Assembly: GCA_902776835.1 (NCBI GenBank)
Contig: CACYRK010000008.1
Span: 23,690-87,689, forward strand
DNA length: 64,000 nt
Origin: an uncultured Bacteroidales bacterium
GTDB taxonomy: Bacteria; Bacteroidota; Bacteroidia; Bacteroidales; Muribaculaceae
Direction: 5' to 3'
Shown here: positions 41,454 to 51,030 of the stretch, piece after piece
Layout of the letters: every line of letters begins with the position of its first letter
Numbering within the stretch: position 1 is the stretch's first letter
Notes under the pieces: model-generated
Database searches by the model: none
Told to the model about the DNA's origin: nothing
Seen by the model: the letters and a program-made list of their open reading frames with translations, nothing else
Translations under genes and position numbers: made by a program

Positions 41454-43178
41454 ATGGAAAACCACATTGTGATTCTCGTGCTGCGCATGCTGGGCTCGCT
41501 TGCCCTGCTGGTGTTCGGCATGAAACAAATGAGTGAGACACTGCAAAAGATGGCAGGTCCGCAGTTGCGTAACACCTTAGCGCGCATGACCACCAACCGC
41601 TTCACCGGGCTGCTCACCGGTATTTTCGTGACGGCAGCCGTGCAAAGTTCTACGGCAACGACGGTGATGACGGTTTCGTTTGTTAATGCCGAGTTGCTGA
41701 CGCTGACCCAGGCCATCAGTGTGATTATGGGAGCCAACATCGGAACCACGCTCACGGCGTGGATTATGACCGCCGGCTTCACGTTCAACATCACCGACCT
41801 GGTGTGGCCCGCCTTTGTGATTGCGCTGATATTGATTTACCGCAAGCGCAACAAAAACGTGGGCGACTTCCTGTTCGGCATGGCGTTTCTGTTCTTGGGA
41901 CTGGGCACACTGCGCCAGACGGGTGTCGACATGAACCTGGGCGAGCAGCAAGCCGTGCTGTCGTTCTTCTCGTCGTTCGACCCCAACAGTTTCACCACCA
42001 CCCTGCTCTTCCTGCTCATTGGCGGCGTGCTGACGTTTGCCGTGCAGTCGTCGGCTGCCGTGATGGCAATCACGATGATTCTGTGCTCGAGCGGTGCGCT
42101 GCCCATCTATCAGGGTATCGCGCTGGTGATGGGTGAGAACATCGGTACGACAGTGACCTCGAACCTGGCCGCGCTCACCGCCTCCACACAGTCGCGGCGC
42201 GCCGCAATGGCCCACTTGCTGTTCAACCTGTTCGGCGTGTGCTGGATTCTGTTTGTTTTCCATCCGTTTGTCGACGCCGTGTGCGACATCGTAGGTTACG
42301 ACGTGACGATGACCCGCGACAGCGTCAACGGCGAGGCCTTCCTGGCCAACGCGTCGAAACTGAGCATCGTGCTGGCCGCCTTCCACACCTGCTTCAATGT
42401 TGCCAACACGACGATCTTGATTTGGTTCGTGCCGCAGATTGAGCGCTTGGTGTGCGCCATCATCAAGGAAAAGGCACCCGCCGAGGTTGCCACCGAAGGC
42501 GAGACCGTGCGTCTGCAATACATCAACGCCGGTATCGTGCAAACGCCTGAGATTGCAGTGCTGCAGGCCCAGCGCGAGGTGGGCGTGTTCGGCAAGCAGG
42601 TTCAGGACCTGTTTGGCGACGTGCGCATGCTCTTTGTGCTGACCGACGAAAAAGAATTTGCCCAAGCCTATGAGCGCATCGTCAAGGGCGAGGACCAGAG
42701 CGACCGCACCGAGTTGGAAATCGCACGCTTCCTGCAGCAGGTGAGCGACGAGCACCTGAGCGATGAGACGAAGGAAAAAATACGCCAGATGCTGCGTCAA
42801 GTGAGCGAACTTGAGAGCATCGGCGACGCCTGCTATAACCTGGCACGCACCATGAACCGCAACCAGTCAACCAAGACGACGCTCAGCGAGAAGCAAACCA
42901 ACGAGATCAAGCAGATGATGCGACTCACCGACAATGCCCTCACTCAAATGAACCACGTGATGCGCGAGCACACCGACAAGAGTGAACTTAAGGTGACGCG
43001 ACGCATCGAGAACGAAATCAACTCGATGCGCGACAAACTGAAAATGGCCAACATTGCCGCCATCAACAATCACGAGTATGACTACGCCACGGGCACCTCG
43101 TTCACCGACCTGGTGTGCGAATGCGAGAAACTTGGCGACTATGTGGTTAACGTCGTGGAGGCCCAGTTTGGAAAATAA
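41454..43178 (+). CDS. Na+/phosphate cotransporter with PhoU-like C-terminus
   Basis: A 574-residue inner-membrane protein. Two inverted Na_Pi_cotrans repeats carry the diagnostic glutamine-serine motifs 'AAVQSSTATTVMTVSFV' and 'FAVQSSAAVMAITMIL', each followed by 'MGANIGTTLTAW' / 'MGENIGTTVTSN'. From about residue 330 on the protein is cytoplasmic and helical with PhoU-like sequence ('LESIGDACYNLARTMNRNQ', 'CECEKLGDYVVNVVEA'). It imports phosphate with sodium, which suits the sodium gradient made by the NQR complex encoded next. Upstream of a PhoB/PhoR-type pair by 20 bp, so probably one phosphate-responsive operon. Confidence 0.9.
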   Translation: MENHIVILVLRMLGSLALLVFGMKQMSETLQKMAGPQLRNTLARMTTNRFTGLLTGIFVTAAVQSSTATTVMTVSFVNAELLTLTQAISVIMGANIGTTLTAWIMTAGFTFNITDLVWPAFVIALILIYRKRNKNVGDFLFGMAFLFLGLGTLRQTGVDMNLGEQQAVLSFFSSFDPNSFTTTLLFLLIGGVLTFAVQSSAAVMAITMILCSSGALPIYQGIALVMGENIGTTVTSNLAALTASTQSRRAAMAHLLFNLFGVCWILFVFHPFVDAVCDIVGYDVTMTRDSVNGEAFLANASKLSIVLAAFHTCFNVANTTILIWFVPQIERLVCAIIKEKAPAEVATEGETVRLQYINAGIVQTPEIAVLQAQREVGVFGKQVQDLFGDVRMLFVLTDEKEFAQAYERIVKGEDQSDRTELEIARFLQQVSDEHLSDETKEKIRQMLRQVSELESIGDACYNLARTMNRNQSTKTTLSEKQTNEIKQMMRLTDNALTQMNHVMREHTDKSELKVTRRIENEINSMRDKLKMANIAAINNHEYDYATGTSFTDLVCECEKLGDYVVNVVEAQFGK

Positions 43179-43198
43179 TTTGTAACTTTACCGCCGAA

Positions 43199-43870
43199 AT
43201 GGAAACGAAACGCATTCTCATAGTAGACGACGAGCCCGACCTGTGCGACATCGTGGCGTTCAACCTGCGTGCCGCCGGCATGGAGGCCGACGTGGTACAC
43301 AGCGGCGAGGCCGCCTTAGCGCAAGACCTTGGTCGTTACCATCTGGCATTGCTCGACGTGATGCTTCCGGGCATCAATGGCTTTGAACTGGCTCGCCGCC
43401 TGCGCAACGACGAGTCCACACGGTCGCTGCCGGTAATTTTCCTCACCGCGCGCGACAGCGAGGACGACACGCTTCACGGCTTTGAACTGGGTGCCGACGA
43501 CTATGTTGCCAAGCCCTTCTCGGTGAAGCAACTGCTGGCCCGCGTGCGCGCCGTGCTGGCCCGCACCACGCCCATCGCCGAGCGCCTGAGCCACGGCGGC
43601 CTGACAATAGACATGCGACGCAAGCAGGCCAGCATCGACGGCAACGAGGTGTCCCTCACCCGCACCGAGTTTGACCTGCTGCGCCTGTTCATGGCCCACC
43701 CCGGCCAGGTGTTCTCGCGCCAGCAACTGCTCGAGCAGGTGTGGCCCAGCGACGTCATCGTCACCGAGCGCACCGTCGACGTGAACGTGACTCGCCTGCG
43801 CAAGAAATTGGGCACCTACGGCGACTGCCTGGCAACGCGCCAGGGCTTCGGCTACTTCTTTAAGGCATGA
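43199..43870 (+). CDS. OmpR/PhoB-family response regulator
   Basis: A 223-residue regulator. Receiver: acidic pair D10-D11 ('ILIVDDEPD'), phospho-acceptor D53 ('LALLDVMLPG'), 'FLTAR' and K105 ('DYVAKPFSV'). C-terminal winged helix: 'LTRTEFDLLRLFMAHPGQVFSRQQLLEQVW' and 'ERTVDVNVTRLRKKLG'. Its position after the phosphate cotransporter and before a PhoR-like kinase suggests phosphate control. A possible weak internal -7 (TAACTTTA, 43183-43190) lies in the 20-bp spacer. The stop overlaps the kinase ATG (ATGA). Confidence 0.92.
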   Translation: METKRILIVDDEPDLCDIVAFNLRAAGMEADVVHSGEAALAQDLGRYHLALLDVMLPGINGFELARRLRNDESTRSLPVIFLTARDSEDDTLHGFELGADDYVAKPFSVKQLLARVRAVLARTTPIAERLSHGGLTIDMRRKQASIDGNEVSLTRTEFDLLRLFMAHPGQVFSRQQLLEQVWPSDVIVTERTVDVNVTRLRKKLGTYGDCLATRQGFGYFFKA

Positions 43871-44787
43871 AACCGCTTAGCGAAGGCAAGAAGATGTTCT
43901 GGACCGTGATGATGTTTTTCATCACGTTTGCCGTGGTATTTATCATCTTCGACGACTTCGACCGCTCACAGTGGTCACTCCTTAACGAACGCATCGACTG
44001 GAATCTGTTAGCCTTCGCCATCGTTATCATGCTGGCCCTGAGTTTTGTGCTATACCGCTACTCGCGGCGCATGGACGAGCGCATCAGCAACGAGCAGGCC
44101 GAAAAACAGGCCAAACTGCGCCGCGAACTCACACAGAACATCTCACACGAACTCAAGACTCCCGTTGCCAGCATCCAAGGCTACTGCGAGACGCTGCTTG
44201 AACATCCCGACCTCGACCCCGACCTGGCACGGCAATTCATCAGCCGCACCCACCGGCAAGCCGTACGGCTGTCGTCGCTGCTGCACGACCTGTCGCTGAT
44301 CAACAGCATGGAGCAGTCGGCACGCTTGCGCCCGATGGAGCGCGTCGACGTGGCGCCCATCGTTAGAGACATTGTCGCCGAGACTGCCCACCGCGCCCAA
44401 GAGAATGGCATCACAGTGAACAACTGCCTGCCGCAGGACATCGTCGTCACTGGCGACGAGACACTGCTCTATAGCGTGTTTCGCAACCTGCTTGACAACG
44501 CCATCAATTATGCCGGCAAAGATGCCACCATCGAACTCAGCGCCGACGACGAGGGCCGACAGTGGCGGTTCACCGTGAGCGACAATGGCCTGGGCATCGG
44601 CGAGGAGCACCTGCCGCACATCTTCGACCGCTTTTACCGTGTTGACAAGGGGCGCAGCCGCATGCTGGGAGGCAACGGCCTGGGCTTGGCGATTGTCAAG
44701 AATGCCGTGCTCGTGCACGGTGGCACCATCACAGCGCAAGCCATCGACCCCCACGGCGTTGCCTTTACCTTCACCCTGCGCAAGTAA
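43867..44787 (+). CDS. PhoR-like sensor histidine kinase
   Basis: A 306-residue membrane kinase: two N-terminal helices ('MFWTVMMFFITFAVVFIIF' and 'LLAFAIVIMLALSFVLY') with only a short loop between them, then directly HisKA with H94 ('NISHELKTPVASIQGY') and the ATPase domain ('NLLDNAINYAG', 'VSDNGLGIGEEHLPHIFDRFYR', 'GNGLGLAIVKNAVLVHGG'). There is no HAMP or PAS domain and almost no periplasmic sensor, as in PhoR proteins that sense through a transporter or PhoU partner; the PhoU-like tail of the cotransporter is a candidate partner (inference). Confidence 0.9.
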   Translation: MKPLSEGKKMFWTVMMFFITFAVVFIIFDDFDRSQWSLLNERIDWNLLAFAIVIMLALSFVLYRYSRRMDERISNEQAEKQAKLRRELTQNISHELKTPVASIQGYCETLLEHPDLDPDLARQFISRTHRQAVRLSSLLHDLSLINSMEQSARLRPMERVDVAPIVRDIVAETAHRAQENGITVNNCLPQDIVVTGDETLLYSVFRNLLDNAINYAGKDATIELSADDEGRQWRFTVSDNGLGIGEEHLPHIFDRFYRVDKGRSRMLGGNGLGLAIVKNAVLVHGGTITAQAIDPHGVAFTFTLRK

Positions 44788-44859
44788 CCACACGACAATA
44801 ATTCTGCTGGCCACATCAAAGAATCATTTTTTTGGTGTGAAATGGATTTTGTTTTCTCT

Positions 44860-44867
44860 TATTTTTG
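44860..44867 (+). promoter_or_regulatory. Possible -7 element of the nqr operon
   Basis: TATTTTTG fits TAnnTTTG and would give a leader of about 160 nt to nqrA, but a -33 TTG at 19-20 bp is missing. The gap (44788-45033) shows nothing else apart from AT-rich sequence. Confidence 0.35.
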
Positions 44868-45033
44868 GGCAGAAATGTTGTGAGTATCAATTTTTTTAGC
44901 GAAATTTGCATATCTGTAACATGCGGCAATGGCAGGTGCTATTGCCAGGCGTGTGTTATACGTTAGTAATGAGCGACTTAATCAACTCGTTACCATTATC
45001 TGTGTAAACTAAGAAACGAATATATAATTACCT

Positions 45034-46350
45034 ATGACTACAATCAAACTGAAAAAAGGTTATGACCTTATGCTGAAGGGCGGCATTGCCGACCCTGAAA
45101 TTCGGCCTGCGGTCGCCAGTAGTGATTTTGCGGTAATTCCTGATGACTTTCAGGGCATTGTGCCCCGCATGGAGAAGAAGGAAGGCGAGCGTGTGAGCGC
45201 TGGCGAGCCGCTGTATCACGACAAGACGTGCGAGCGCATCAAGGTCACGTCGCCAGTGACGGGCATCGTCAAGGAGGTGCGTCGTGGCGAGCGCCGCAAG
45301 ATTGAGGCCATCGTCATCGTGCCTGACGGCAAGGAGACGCCCATGCAACGCGACCCCAAGGGTGCCGTGCTGGACCTGCTTCTCGACTCGGGCTTGTGGG
45401 CCATGCTGCGTCAGCGTCCCTACGACATTGTTCCCGACCCCGAAGTGCGTCCGCGCGACATCGTGGTGACGGCATTCGACTCGGCGCCGCTGGCTCCGCA
45501 ACTCAGCCTCGTGCTGGGCGACAAGGCGCAGTATCTGGCTGCCGGAGTGGCCGCCCTGCAATCGCTCACCGACGGCGACGTGCACGTGTGCTGCCGCCCA
45601 GGCGAGCAACTCGACTTGGGCTCTGCACTGACCTATGAGGTCTCGGGCCCCCACCCTGCCGGCAACGCCGGTGTGCAGTTGGCCAACATCAAGCCAGTGA
45701 ACAAGGGCGAGGTGGTTTGGACGCTCGACGTCACCACGCTGGCACGCATCGGCGAACTGGTGACCACCGGCATGGTGAGTTACGACACCGTGGTGGCAGT
45801 CACCGGCGAGTGTGCCGCCGAGCCTCACTATCAGCGCGCCACAATGGGTTGCCGCATCGACAGCCTGCTGGGCGACAGCGAGAGCGAGAACTGCCGCATC
45901 ATCAGCGGCAATGTGCTCACCGGGCATCGTGTGGCAGCCGACGGCTATCTGCGCGCGCCCTACTACCAGTTGACCCTCATCCCCGAGGTTGCCGTGCCCG
46001 ACGAGTTTATGGGCTGGGCCGCGCTGAGTCCGAAGCGCTTCAGCATCTACCGCGACTTCACCAGTTGGCTGGCCGGCAAACGTGAGGTGAGCATGGATGC
46101 CCGCATCAAGGGCGGCGAGCGCGCCATCGTGCGTCTCGACGAATACGACCGCATGCTGCCCATGGACATCTACGGCGAGTTTTTAATCAAGGCCATCATC
46201 ACCCGCGACATCGACAAGATGGAGAAACTGGGAGTGTACGAGATTGCCCCCGAGGACTTTGCCCTGGCCGAGTATGCCGACACGAGCAAACTGGAACTTC
46301 AGCGTATCGTGCGCGAGGGTCTCGACTGGCTTCACGCCGAAATGTGCTAA
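45034..46350 (+). CDS. nqrA: Na+-translocating NADH:quinone reductase subunit A
   Basis: A 438-residue peripheral cytoplasmic subunit, RnfC-related. It starts 'MTTIKLKKGYDLMLKGG' and has the barrel-sandwich segment 'ERVSAGEPLYHDKTCERIKVTSPVTGIVKEVRRGERRKIEAIVI' in its N-terminal third and 'GPHPAGNAGVQLANIKPV' in the middle. NqrA helps bind quinone. It is the first of six nqr genes in the standard A-F order. Confidence 0.95.
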   Translation: MTTIKLKKGYDLMLKGGIADPEIRPAVASSDFAVIPDDFQGIVPRMEKKEGERVSAGEPLYHDKTCERIKVTSPVTGIVKEVRRGERRKIEAIVIVPDGKETPMQRDPKGAVLDLLLDSGLWAMLRQRPYDIVPDPEVRPRDIVVTAFDSAPLAPQLSLVLGDKAQYLAAGVAALQSLTDGDVHVCCRPGEQLDLGSALTYEVSGPHPAGNAGVQLANIKPVNKGEVVWTLDVTTLARIGELVTTGMVSYDTVVAVTGECAAEPHYQRATMGCRIDSLLGDSESENCRIISGNVLTGHRVAADGYLRAPYYQLTLIPEVAVPDEFMGWAALSPKRFSIYRDFTSWLAGKREVSMDARIKGGERAIVRLDEYDRMLPMDIYGEFLIKAIITRDIDKMEKLGVYEIAPEDFALAEYADTSKLELQRIVREGLDWLHAEMC

Positions 46351-46380
46351 CAATAACAGAAATCAGATAAAACTACCATA

Positions 46381-47589
46381 ATGAACGCATTACGCAAATT
46401 TATGAACAAGATTAAACCCCAGTTTCAGCCTGGGGGGCGTCTCGCCAAACTGCAGTCGGTGTACGACGGCATGGAGACGTTCTTGTTCACACCCAACGAC
46501 ACATCGCGCTCGGGTGTACACATTCACGACGGTAACGACCTGAAACGCACCATGATCACTGTTGTGGTGGCGCTGTTGCCGGCGCTGTTCTTTGGCATGT
46601 ATAACGTCGGCTATCAGCACTTCCTGGCCATTGGCCAGCCCGAGGTGGGATTCTGGTCGATGTTCCTGTTTGGCCTGTTGGCCATGCTGCCGGTGATTGT
46701 GGTGAGTTACGCCGTGGGCTTGGGCATCGAGTTTATCGCGGCTCAAATCCATCACAAAGAGATACAAGAGGGCTTCCTGGTGACGGGAATCCTCATCCCG
46801 CTTATCGTTCCCATCAACACGCCGCTGTGGATGACGGCTGTGGCCACGGCGTTTGCCGTGATTTTCGCCAAAGAGGTGTTTGGCGGCACGGGAATGAACA
46901 TCTTCAACGTTGCGCTGGTGACGCGCGCCTTCCTGTTCTTCGCCTATCCGTCGCGCATGAGCGGCGACGCGGCCTTTGTCAAGGTCGACAGCGCTCTGGG
47001 CTTCGGTGGCGGCACGGCGGTCGACGGCTTCACAGGCGCCACTCCGCTGGGCCAGATAGCCACCTACGCTGGCGACGGCTCGAGTGCCCCTATTTTAAAT
47101 AATGTGGTGGGCACGCCGCTGAGTCAGTGCGACGCCTTTACGGGCCTGATTGCCGGCTCGCCGGGCGAGACCTCGATGATTGCCATCCTCATTGGCGCCG
47201 CCATCCTGCTGATTACGGGCATCGCCTCGTGGCGCGTGATGTGCTCGGTGTTTGCCGGCGGCCTGGCGATGGCTGCCCTGGTTCACGCCATGCCCAGTGC
47301 CACCTACGCAGCCTCGCTGCTCGACCCGTGCACGCAACTGTGCTACGGCGGCTTTGCCTTTGCCGCAGTGTTTATGGCCACCGACCCGGTGACGGGAGCG
47401 CGCACGCGCATCGGCCAATACATCTACGGCTTCATGATTGGCGTGATTGCCATCCTGATTCGCGTGTACAACAGTGGTTACCCCGAGGGCGCCATGCTGG
47501 CCGTGCTGCTGATGAACGCCTTCGCGCCGCTCATCGACCACTGTGTGATTTCGTTCAACATCAAGCGCCGGTTGCGCCGCGCCAAATAA
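46381..47589 (+). CDS. nqrB: Na+-translocating NADH:quinone reductase subunit B
   Basis: A 402-residue polytopic subunit with about ten membrane helices. The covalent FMN site is in 'VDGFTGATPLGQ' with the phosphoester threonine near residue 223. 'FGGTGMNIFNVALVTRAFLFFAYP' and 'ATDPVTGARTRIGQYIYGFMIG' are conserved family segments. It holds FMN/riboflavin and the quinone and Na+ path. Start ATG at 46381, 30 bp after nqrA. Confidence 0.95.
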   Translation: MNALRKFMNKIKPQFQPGGRLAKLQSVYDGMETFLFTPNDTSRSGVHIHDGNDLKRTMITVVVALLPALFFGMYNVGYQHFLAIGQPEVGFWSMFLFGLLAMLPVIVVSYAVGLGIEFIAAQIHHKEIQEGFLVTGILIPLIVPINTPLWMTAVATAFAVIFAKEVFGGTGMNIFNVALVTRAFLFFAYPSRMSGDAAFVKVDSALGFGGGTAVDGFTGATPLGQIATYAGDGSSAPILNNVVGTPLSQCDAFTGLIAGSPGETSMIAILIGAAILLITGIASWRVMCSVFAGGLAMAALVHAMPSATYAASLLDPCTQLCYGGFAFAAVFMATDPVTGARTRIGQYIYGFMIGVIAILIRVYNSGYPEGAMLAVLLMNAFAPLIDHCVISFNIKRRLRRAK

Positions 47590-47602
47590 ACTGTGAAGTG
47601 CT

Positions 47603-48322
47603 ATGAATAAAAACAGCAATATCTATCAGATTCTTTACGCGGCCATCATGGTGGTGCTCGTGGGCGCTGTGTTGGCGCTGGTGTACATGAGCCTCAAGCC
47701 GCGTCAGGACGAGAATATCGCCAACGACAAGCGCCGCCAGATTCTCGCGGCGGTGCACATCGCCCCGCCCACCGAGAGCGAGACGGGCGCAACGTTTGAC
47801 AAATATGTGACCGGCGGCATGCTGGTCGACTCGCTGGGCGCCGTGGTCGACACGACACGCAAGGCAGCCTTCGAAGTTGACATGAGCAAGAACGTCAAGC
47901 AGGCACAGCGCCAGTTGCCGGTGTTTGTGTGCACGCTCGACGACGGGTCGACGAAATACGTGATTCCGCTGTACGGTGCGGGCCTGTGGGGCCCGATATG
48001 GGGCTATGCCGCTGTCGACGACAATGGCAACACGGTGTACGGCACCTACTTCACGCACAGCGGTGAGACACCGGGCCTGGGAGCCCGCATCACCGAGCCT
48101 GAGTTCCAGAAGCAATTCGACGGCAAGGAACTGCACAAAGAGGGCGCCTTCAAGAGTATTGCAGTGATGAAGAAAGGCCAGAAGCCGCTCGACGGCAGCG
48201 ACTATGTGGACGCCATCAGCGGAGCCACAATCACCAGCCGTGGCGTGGGCGACATGCTCGAGCAGTGCATCAAGTACTACGAGCCGTTCTTGAAACAATT
48301 GTCTAACCGCTCAAACCAATAA
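47603..48322 (+). CDS. nqrC: Na+-translocating NADH:quinone reductase subunit C
   Basis: A 239-residue subunit with one N-terminal membrane helix ('QILYAAIMVVLVGAVLALVYMSL') and a periplasmic FMN-binding domain. The covalent FMN threonine is T209 in the 'DAISGATITSRGV' motif. 'GAGLWGPIWGYAAVDDNGNTVYG' and 'HSGETPGLGARI' are the usual surrounding sequences. 13 bp after nqrB. Confidence 0.95.
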   Translation: MNKNSNIYQILYAAIMVVLVGAVLALVYMSLKPRQDENIANDKRRQILAAVHIAPPTESETGATFDKYVTGGMLVDSLGAVVDTTRKAAFEVDMSKNVKQAQRQLPVFVCTLDDGSTKYVIPLYGAGLWGPIWGYAAVDDNGNTVYGTYFTHSGETPGLGARITEPEFQKQFDGKELHKEGAFKSIAVMKKGQKPLDGSDYVDAISGATITSRGVGDMLEQCIKYYEPFLKQLSNRSNQ

Positions 48323-48326
48323 GCAT

Positions 48327-48953
48327 ATGTTATCGAAACGCAATAAAGAAGTCCTGTTCAATCCGCTGTCGAAGGACAACCCCGTGCTGGTGCAGATCCT
48401 GGGTATCTGCTCCACGCTGGCTGTGACGGTGAAACTTGAGCCGGCCATCGTGATGGGCCTGAGCGTAATCACGGTGATGGCGTTCAGCAATGTCATTATC
48501 TCGCTCATCCGCAAGACCATCCCCACCACCATCCGCATCATCGTTCAGTTGGTGGTTGTGGCGGCCCTGGTGATTGTGGTGCAGCAGTTCCTCGTGGCTT
48601 ACGACTATGACGTAAGTCTTCAACTAAACGTGTTTATCGGCCTGATTATCACCAACTGTATCTTGATGGGCCGCCTTGAGGCCTTCGCGCTGAACAACAA
48701 GCCGTGGCCGTCGTTCCTCGACGGCGTGGGCAATGGCCTGGGCTACATGCTCATCCTGGTCATCGTGGCGTTCTTCCGCGAACTGCTGGGCAGCGGTACG
48801 CTGCTGGGCTACCAGGTGATTCCGCAGTGGTGCTACGACCATGGCTACATGGACAACGGCATGATGATTCTGCCGCCGATGGCTCTGATTACCGTGGCTT
48901 GCATCATATGGGTGCAGCGCGCACGCAATAAGGACCTTCAGGAGCAAGCATGA
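48327..48953 (+). CDS. nqrD: Na+-translocating NADH:quinone reductase subunit D
   Basis: A 208-residue inner-membrane subunit with six helices, of the NqrDE/RnfAE family. Conserved sequences include 'NPVLVQILGICSTLAVT' at the N-terminus, 'VFIGLIITNCILMGRLEAFALNNKPWPSFLDGVGNGLGYM' with the membrane cysteine, and 'FFRELLGSGTLLG'. Together with NqrE it binds an intramembrane iron-sulfur centre. Five bases after nqrC. Confidence 0.95.
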   Translation: MLSKRNKEVLFNPLSKDNPVLVQILGICSTLAVTVKLEPAIVMGLSVITVMAFSNVIISLIRKTIPTTIRIIVQLVVVAALVIVVQQFLVAYDYDVSLQLNVFIGLIITNCILMGRLEAFALNNKPWPSFLDGVGNGLGYMLILVIVAFFRELLGSGTLLGYQVIPQWCYDHGYMDNGMMILPPMALITVACIIWVQRARNKDLQEQA

Positions 48954-48989
48954 AAACAGAGTGTTTAATACATCAATAAACCGACTATT

Positions 48990-49607
48990 ATGGAAGAACT
49001 TAACATATTCATCAAGTCGATATTTATCGACAACATGATATTTGCCTACTTCCTGGGCATGTGCTCATTCCTCGCCGTGTCGAAGAATGTGAAGACCGCC
49101 TTAGGACTGGGCATCGCTGTGACCTTCATGCTTGTGGTGACCATCCCCATCAACTACCTGCTCGACAAATATGTGCTTCAGGCTGGCGCGCTCACGTGGC
49201 TGAGCCCGACACTTGCCGATGTCGACCTGAGTTTCTTGGGCCTGATTATGTTTATCGCTGTGATTGCGAGCGGCACTCAACTGGTTGAGATGGCCGTGGA
49301 GAAGTTCTCGCCGTCGCTCTACGCGTCGCTGGGCATCTTCCTGCCACTGATTGCAGTGAACTGCGCCATCCTTGGCGGCGCGCTGTTTATGCAGCAAAAG
49401 TCGTTCGACAGCGCATGGACGGCCACCGTCTACGGTGCCGGCTCGGGCATCGGCTGGCTGCTGGCCATCGTGGGCCTGGCGGCTATCCGCGAGAAGATTG
49501 CCTACAGCAACATCCCCGCCCCCTTGCGCGGCGTGGGCATCACATTCATCATCACCGGCCTCATGGGCATCGCCTTCATGAGTTTTATGGGCATTAAATT
49601 GGGATAA
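48990..49607 (+). CDS. nqrE: Na+-translocating NADH:quinone reductase subunit E
   Basis: A 205-residue subunit, six helices, inverted partner of NqrD. 'NIFIKSIFIDNMIFAYFLGMCSFLAVSKNVKTA' includes the conserved membrane cysteine in 'GMCSFLA'; a second is in 'LPLIAVNCAILGGALF'. These cysteines ligate the NqrDE 2Fe-2S centre. 36 bp after nqrD and five bases before nqrF. Confidence 0.95.
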   Translation: MEELNIFIKSIFIDNMIFAYFLGMCSFLAVSKNVKTALGLGIAVTFMLVVTIPINYLLDKYVLQAGALTWLSPTLADVDLSFLGLIMFIAVIASGTQLVEMAVEKFSPSLYASLGIFLPLIAVNCAILGGALFMQQKSFDSAWTATVYGAGSGIGWLLAIVGLAAIREKIAYSNIPAPLRGVGITFIITGLMGIAFMSFMGIKLG

Positions 49608-49611
49608 GACT

Positions 49612-50895
49612 ATGATACTGATTGATATTACAACAACCGTCATGGCGAGTGCCATGATCTTCCTCATAATCACATTGTTGCTGGTGATTACGCTGCTTGT
49701 GGCACGCCATTATCTGGTGCCGAGCGGCAAGGTGAGCATCAACATCAACGACGGCACCAAGCAACTTGAGGTGGAAACCGGCTCAAGCCTGCTGAGTACG
49801 CTGCAAAGCCAGGGCGTGATGCTCTCAAGTGCGTGCGGCGGCAAGGGCAGTTGCGGACAGTGCAAGGTGCAAGTGGTGAGCGGTGGCGGCGAAATCCTGC
49901 CCACCGAGACGGTGCACTTCTCGCGCAAGGAGCAGCAGGACCACTGGCGCCTGGGCTGCCAAGTGAAGGTGAAGGACAACATGGAGATTTCGCTGCCCGC
50001 CAGCGTGCTCAGCGTCAAGGAATATGAGTGCACCGTGGTGAGCAACAGCCTCGTGTCGTCGTTCATCAAGGAGTTTATCGTGGCCCTGCCACCGGGCGAG
50101 CACATGGACTTCATCCCCGGCTCGTATGCGCAAATCCGCATCCCCGAGTACGAGATGGACTACGACAAGGACATCGACAAGGAGTCGCTGGGCGAATATC
50201 TGCCCACTTGGGAGAAATACGATATGTTCTCGCTCAAGTGCCGCAACACCGAGCCCACCATCCGTGCCTACTCAATGGCCAACTATCCCGCCGAGGGCGA
50301 CCGCTTCATGCTCACGGTGCGTATCGCCACCCCACCCTTCAAGCCCAAGGAGCAAGGCCCGGGCTTCATGGATGTGATGCCGGGTATCGCGTCGAGTTAC
50401 ATCTTCACCCTTAAGCCGGGCGACAAGGTGATAATGAGTGGCCCCTACGGCGACTTCCACCCCATCTTCGACTCGAAAAAAGAGATGATTTGGGTTGGCG
50501 GTGGCGCCGGCATGGCTCCGTTGCGCGCGCAAATCATGCACATGACACGCACGCTCAACACGCGCGACCGCGAGATGCACTACTTCTACGGCGCCCGCTC
50601 GCTCAGCGAGGTGTTCTACCTCGAGGACTTCCTGCAACTCGAGAAGGACTTCCCCAACTTCCACTTCCATCTGGCCCTCGACCGTCCCGACCCGGCAGCC
50701 GACGCGGCCGGCGTGAAGTACACCGCTGGATTTGTCGCTCCTGTGATGCGCGACACTTATCTTGGCACACACGAGGCACCTGAGGACTGCGAGTACTACA
50801 TGTGCGGGCCGGCGATGATGAGCAAGACCGTCAACGACCTGCTCGACTCGCTCGGCGTCGACCCGTCGTCGATCCACTACGACAACTTCGGCTAA
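49612..50895 (+). CDS. nqrF: Na+-translocating NADH:quinone reductase subunit F
   Basis: A 427-residue subunit that takes electrons from NADH. One N-terminal helix ('SAMIFLIITLLLVITLLVA'), a plant-type ferredoxin domain with C75, C81, C84 and C116 ('SACGGKGSCGQCKV' and 'LGCQVKV'), then the FAD domain ('IRAYSMANYP', R-x-Y-S) and NADH domain ('MIWVGGGAGMAPLRAQI', 'YYMCGPAMMSKTV'). Last gene of the operon; a strong hairpin follows. Confidence 0.96.
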   Translation: MILIDITTTVMASAMIFLIITLLLVITLLVARHYLVPSGKVSININDGTKQLEVETGSSLLSTLQSQGVMLSSACGGKGSCGQCKVQVVSGGGEILPTETVHFSRKEQQDHWRLGCQVKVKDNMEISLPASVLSVKEYECTVVSNSLVSSFIKEFIVALPPGEHMDFIPGSYAQIRIPEYEMDYDKDIDKESLGEYLPTWEKYDMFSLKCRNTEPTIRAYSMANYPAEGDRFMLTVRIATPPFKPKEQGPGFMDVMPGIASSYIFTLKPGDKVIMSGPYGDFHPIFDSKKEMIWVGGGAGMAPLRAQIMHMTRTLNTRDREMHYFYGARSLSEVFYLEDFLQLEKDFPNFHFHLALDRPDPAADAAGVKYTAGFVAPVMRDTYLGTHEAPEDCEYYMCGPAMMSKTVNDLLDSLGVDPSSIHYDNFG

Positions 50896-50913
50896 CCGCC
50901 ACACACCACACAT

Positions 50914-50953
50914 CAAGCGGCCATTGCTCCAGAGATGGGGCAATGGCCGCTTG
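50914..50953 (+). terminator. Terminator of the nqr operon
   Basis: Perfect 14-bp arms CAAGCGGCCATTGC (50914-50927) and GCAATGGCCGCTTG (50940-50953) start 19 bp after the nqrF stop. No long T-tract. Confidence 0.8.
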
Positions 50954-51030
50954 TGTATTACAGGACGCCGGGGAAATCCTAACATATGTTAAACACAAAG
51001 CGAAAAACATATAAAAAAGAGCGAAATTGC